Below, one piece after another: positions 5,107 through 5,697 of a stretch of DNA of 5,697 nucleotides (position 1 is its first letter; each line of letters begins with the position of its first letter). The stretch comes from Actinomycetota bacterium (lineage in GTDB: Bacteria > Actinomycetota > Acidimicrobiia > Acidimicrobiales > Ilumatobacteraceae). A model generated the notes under the pieces. It did no database searches, was not told the DNA's origin, and saw nothing but the letters and a program-made list of their open reading frames with translations. Where the stretch lies: the NCBI GenBank assembly GCA_005789925.1, contig SXWG01000048.1, positions 1 to 5,697 on the forward strand, read 5' to 3'. A program made the position numbers and the translations under genes.

Positions 5107-5697
5107 ATGCCGAACAACCCGCCAAAACGCTCGCGATTGGCAATTCTCGGAACGGTCGCGCTCGTGCTCATGTCAGTGCTCACTGTGCGTGTGTGGTTCC
5201 TGCAGACCGTCAATGCTGAGGGTCTGCAAGAACGGGTGCGCGAGGTGCGCACGCGAACGGTGAAGATCACTCCGGAGCGAGGCCGCATCTTCGACATCAA
5301 GGGACGCATTATCGCAACGAACGAGAGAATCCTCACGATCACACTTGATCGTCGTGTCGTTCAACGTGATCTCGCACGACAACAGATGTGGGATCGGCTC
5401 TACGGCGTCTTGGGAACCACCATTCAAGAACTGGAGGATCGATTCCAGAGCAAGCGGTATGACCAGTTGCAACCCGTGCCGCTCAAAGAGGACGTTTCAG
5501 AAGATCTCGTCATGTTCCTTCGCGAGCGAGCCGAGGACTACCCGGGTATCGACGTGCGTGAAGACTGGCGTCGCGAGTACCCGTATGCACCTGTAGCGAG
5601 CCACGTGGTTGGGTTCCTCGGTGCCATCAAAGAGGGCGAGTTAGAGATGTATCGGAATCTCGGCTACGACCCCGATGCGCGCGTCGGTCAAGTCGGT
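5107..5697 (+). CDS. mrdA: Penicillin-binding protein 2, elongasome transpeptidase (N-terminal part, 3' truncated)
   Basis: An open frame starts at ATG 5107, one base after the mreD stop, and runs off the right edge with 197 residues visible. It is the N-terminal part of a class B PBP that would cross-link peptidoglycan during cell elongation. The short basic N-terminus (PPKRSR) is followed by a single membrane anchor at about residues 11-32, then TPERGRIFDIKGRIIATN (55-72), the usual PBP dimerisation-domain opening. Further on come REYPYAPVASHVVGFLGAI (from Arg156) and, at the very end, a segment leading into the family's GY-P-IG-G pattern. The catalytic SxxK, SxN and KTG motifs lie beyond the window. 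GGAAGTGG at 5087-5094 is a distant ribosome-binding candidate, and coupling to mreD is likely. Position after mreCD favours PBP2 over the divisome paralogue FtsI. A rodA gene would be expected next. Confidence 0.93.
   Translation, partial: MPNNPPKRSRLAILGTVALVLMSVLTVRVWFLQTVNAEGLQERVREVRTRTVKITPERGRIFDIKGRIIATNERILTITLDRRVVQRDLARQQMWDRLYGVLGTTIQELEDRFQSKRYDQLQPVPLKEDVSEDLVMFLRERAEDYPGIDVREDWRREYPYAPVASHVVGFLGAIKEGELEMYRNLGYDPDARVGQVG

Noticed and set aside
4656..5342. Antisense open frame of 228 codons across mreD and the start of mrdA
   Set aside because: It spans two well-supported genes on the other strand, and its product is low-complexity with charged runs and no family resemblance.
1..5697. 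Search for mobile elements, CRISPR arrays, tRNA or rRNA genes, or defence and toxin genes
   Set aside because: Almost the whole window is covered by seven core genes in one direction. I saw no transposase, spaced direct repeats, tRNA-like fold or attachment site.

Overview
This is a 5.7 kb stretch of bacterial chromosome carrying seven genes, all on the + strand: the 3' end of clpX, then folC, ndk, mreB, mreC, mreD and the 5' end of a class B penicillin-binding protein gene (mrdA/PBP2). Base composition is moderately GC-rich by eye. The order resembles the actinobacterial clpX-valS-folC-(small membrane protein)-ndk-mreBCD-PBP2-rodA block known from Streptomyces and relatives, but valS and the small membrane gene are absent between their usual neighbours. 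The ClpX C-terminus also looks actinobacterial. The Thr-rich tract inside the secreted protein MreC and the moderate GC make an Acidimicrobiia-like actinobacterium my best guess. That placement is inference, not proof.

Layout. Positions 1-569 hold the ClpX AAA+ C-terminal part. FolC starts on a GTG 16 nt later (586-1881) and is probably cotranscribed. A 115-bp gap (1882-1996) is the only non-coding stretch of any size. It contains a possible promoter so close to the ndk ATG that ndk may be leaderless. ndk (1997-2410) is followed after 29 bp by the elongasome cluster: mreB (2440-3477), mreC (3487-4587), mreD (4584-5105, overlapping mreC by 4 nt) and mrdA (5107 to beyond the window). From mreB on, gaps are 9 nt, an overlap, and 1 nt, so these four genes look like one operon.

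How the genes work together. MreB (cytoplasmic actin-like filament), MreC (bitopic, extracytoplasmic scaffold), MreD (polytopic membrane protein) and PBP2 (transpeptidase) form the Rod complex, which makes lateral-wall peptidoglycan; a rodA glycosyltransferase gene is expected just downstream. ClpX (protein unfolding for ClpP), FolC (folate polyglutamylation) and Ndk (NTP balancing) are housekeeping genes that sit next to this cluster by conserved synteny.

I found no new biological system here; the gene content is ordinary core genome. The points most worth a second look are an approximately 86-residue Thr/Pro-rich insertion inside the MreC beta domain, a perfect 10-bp-stem hairpin within mreC just before mreD, a 16-bp perfect palindrome near the end of ndk upstream of mreB, a possible leaderless ndk, and the missing valS.
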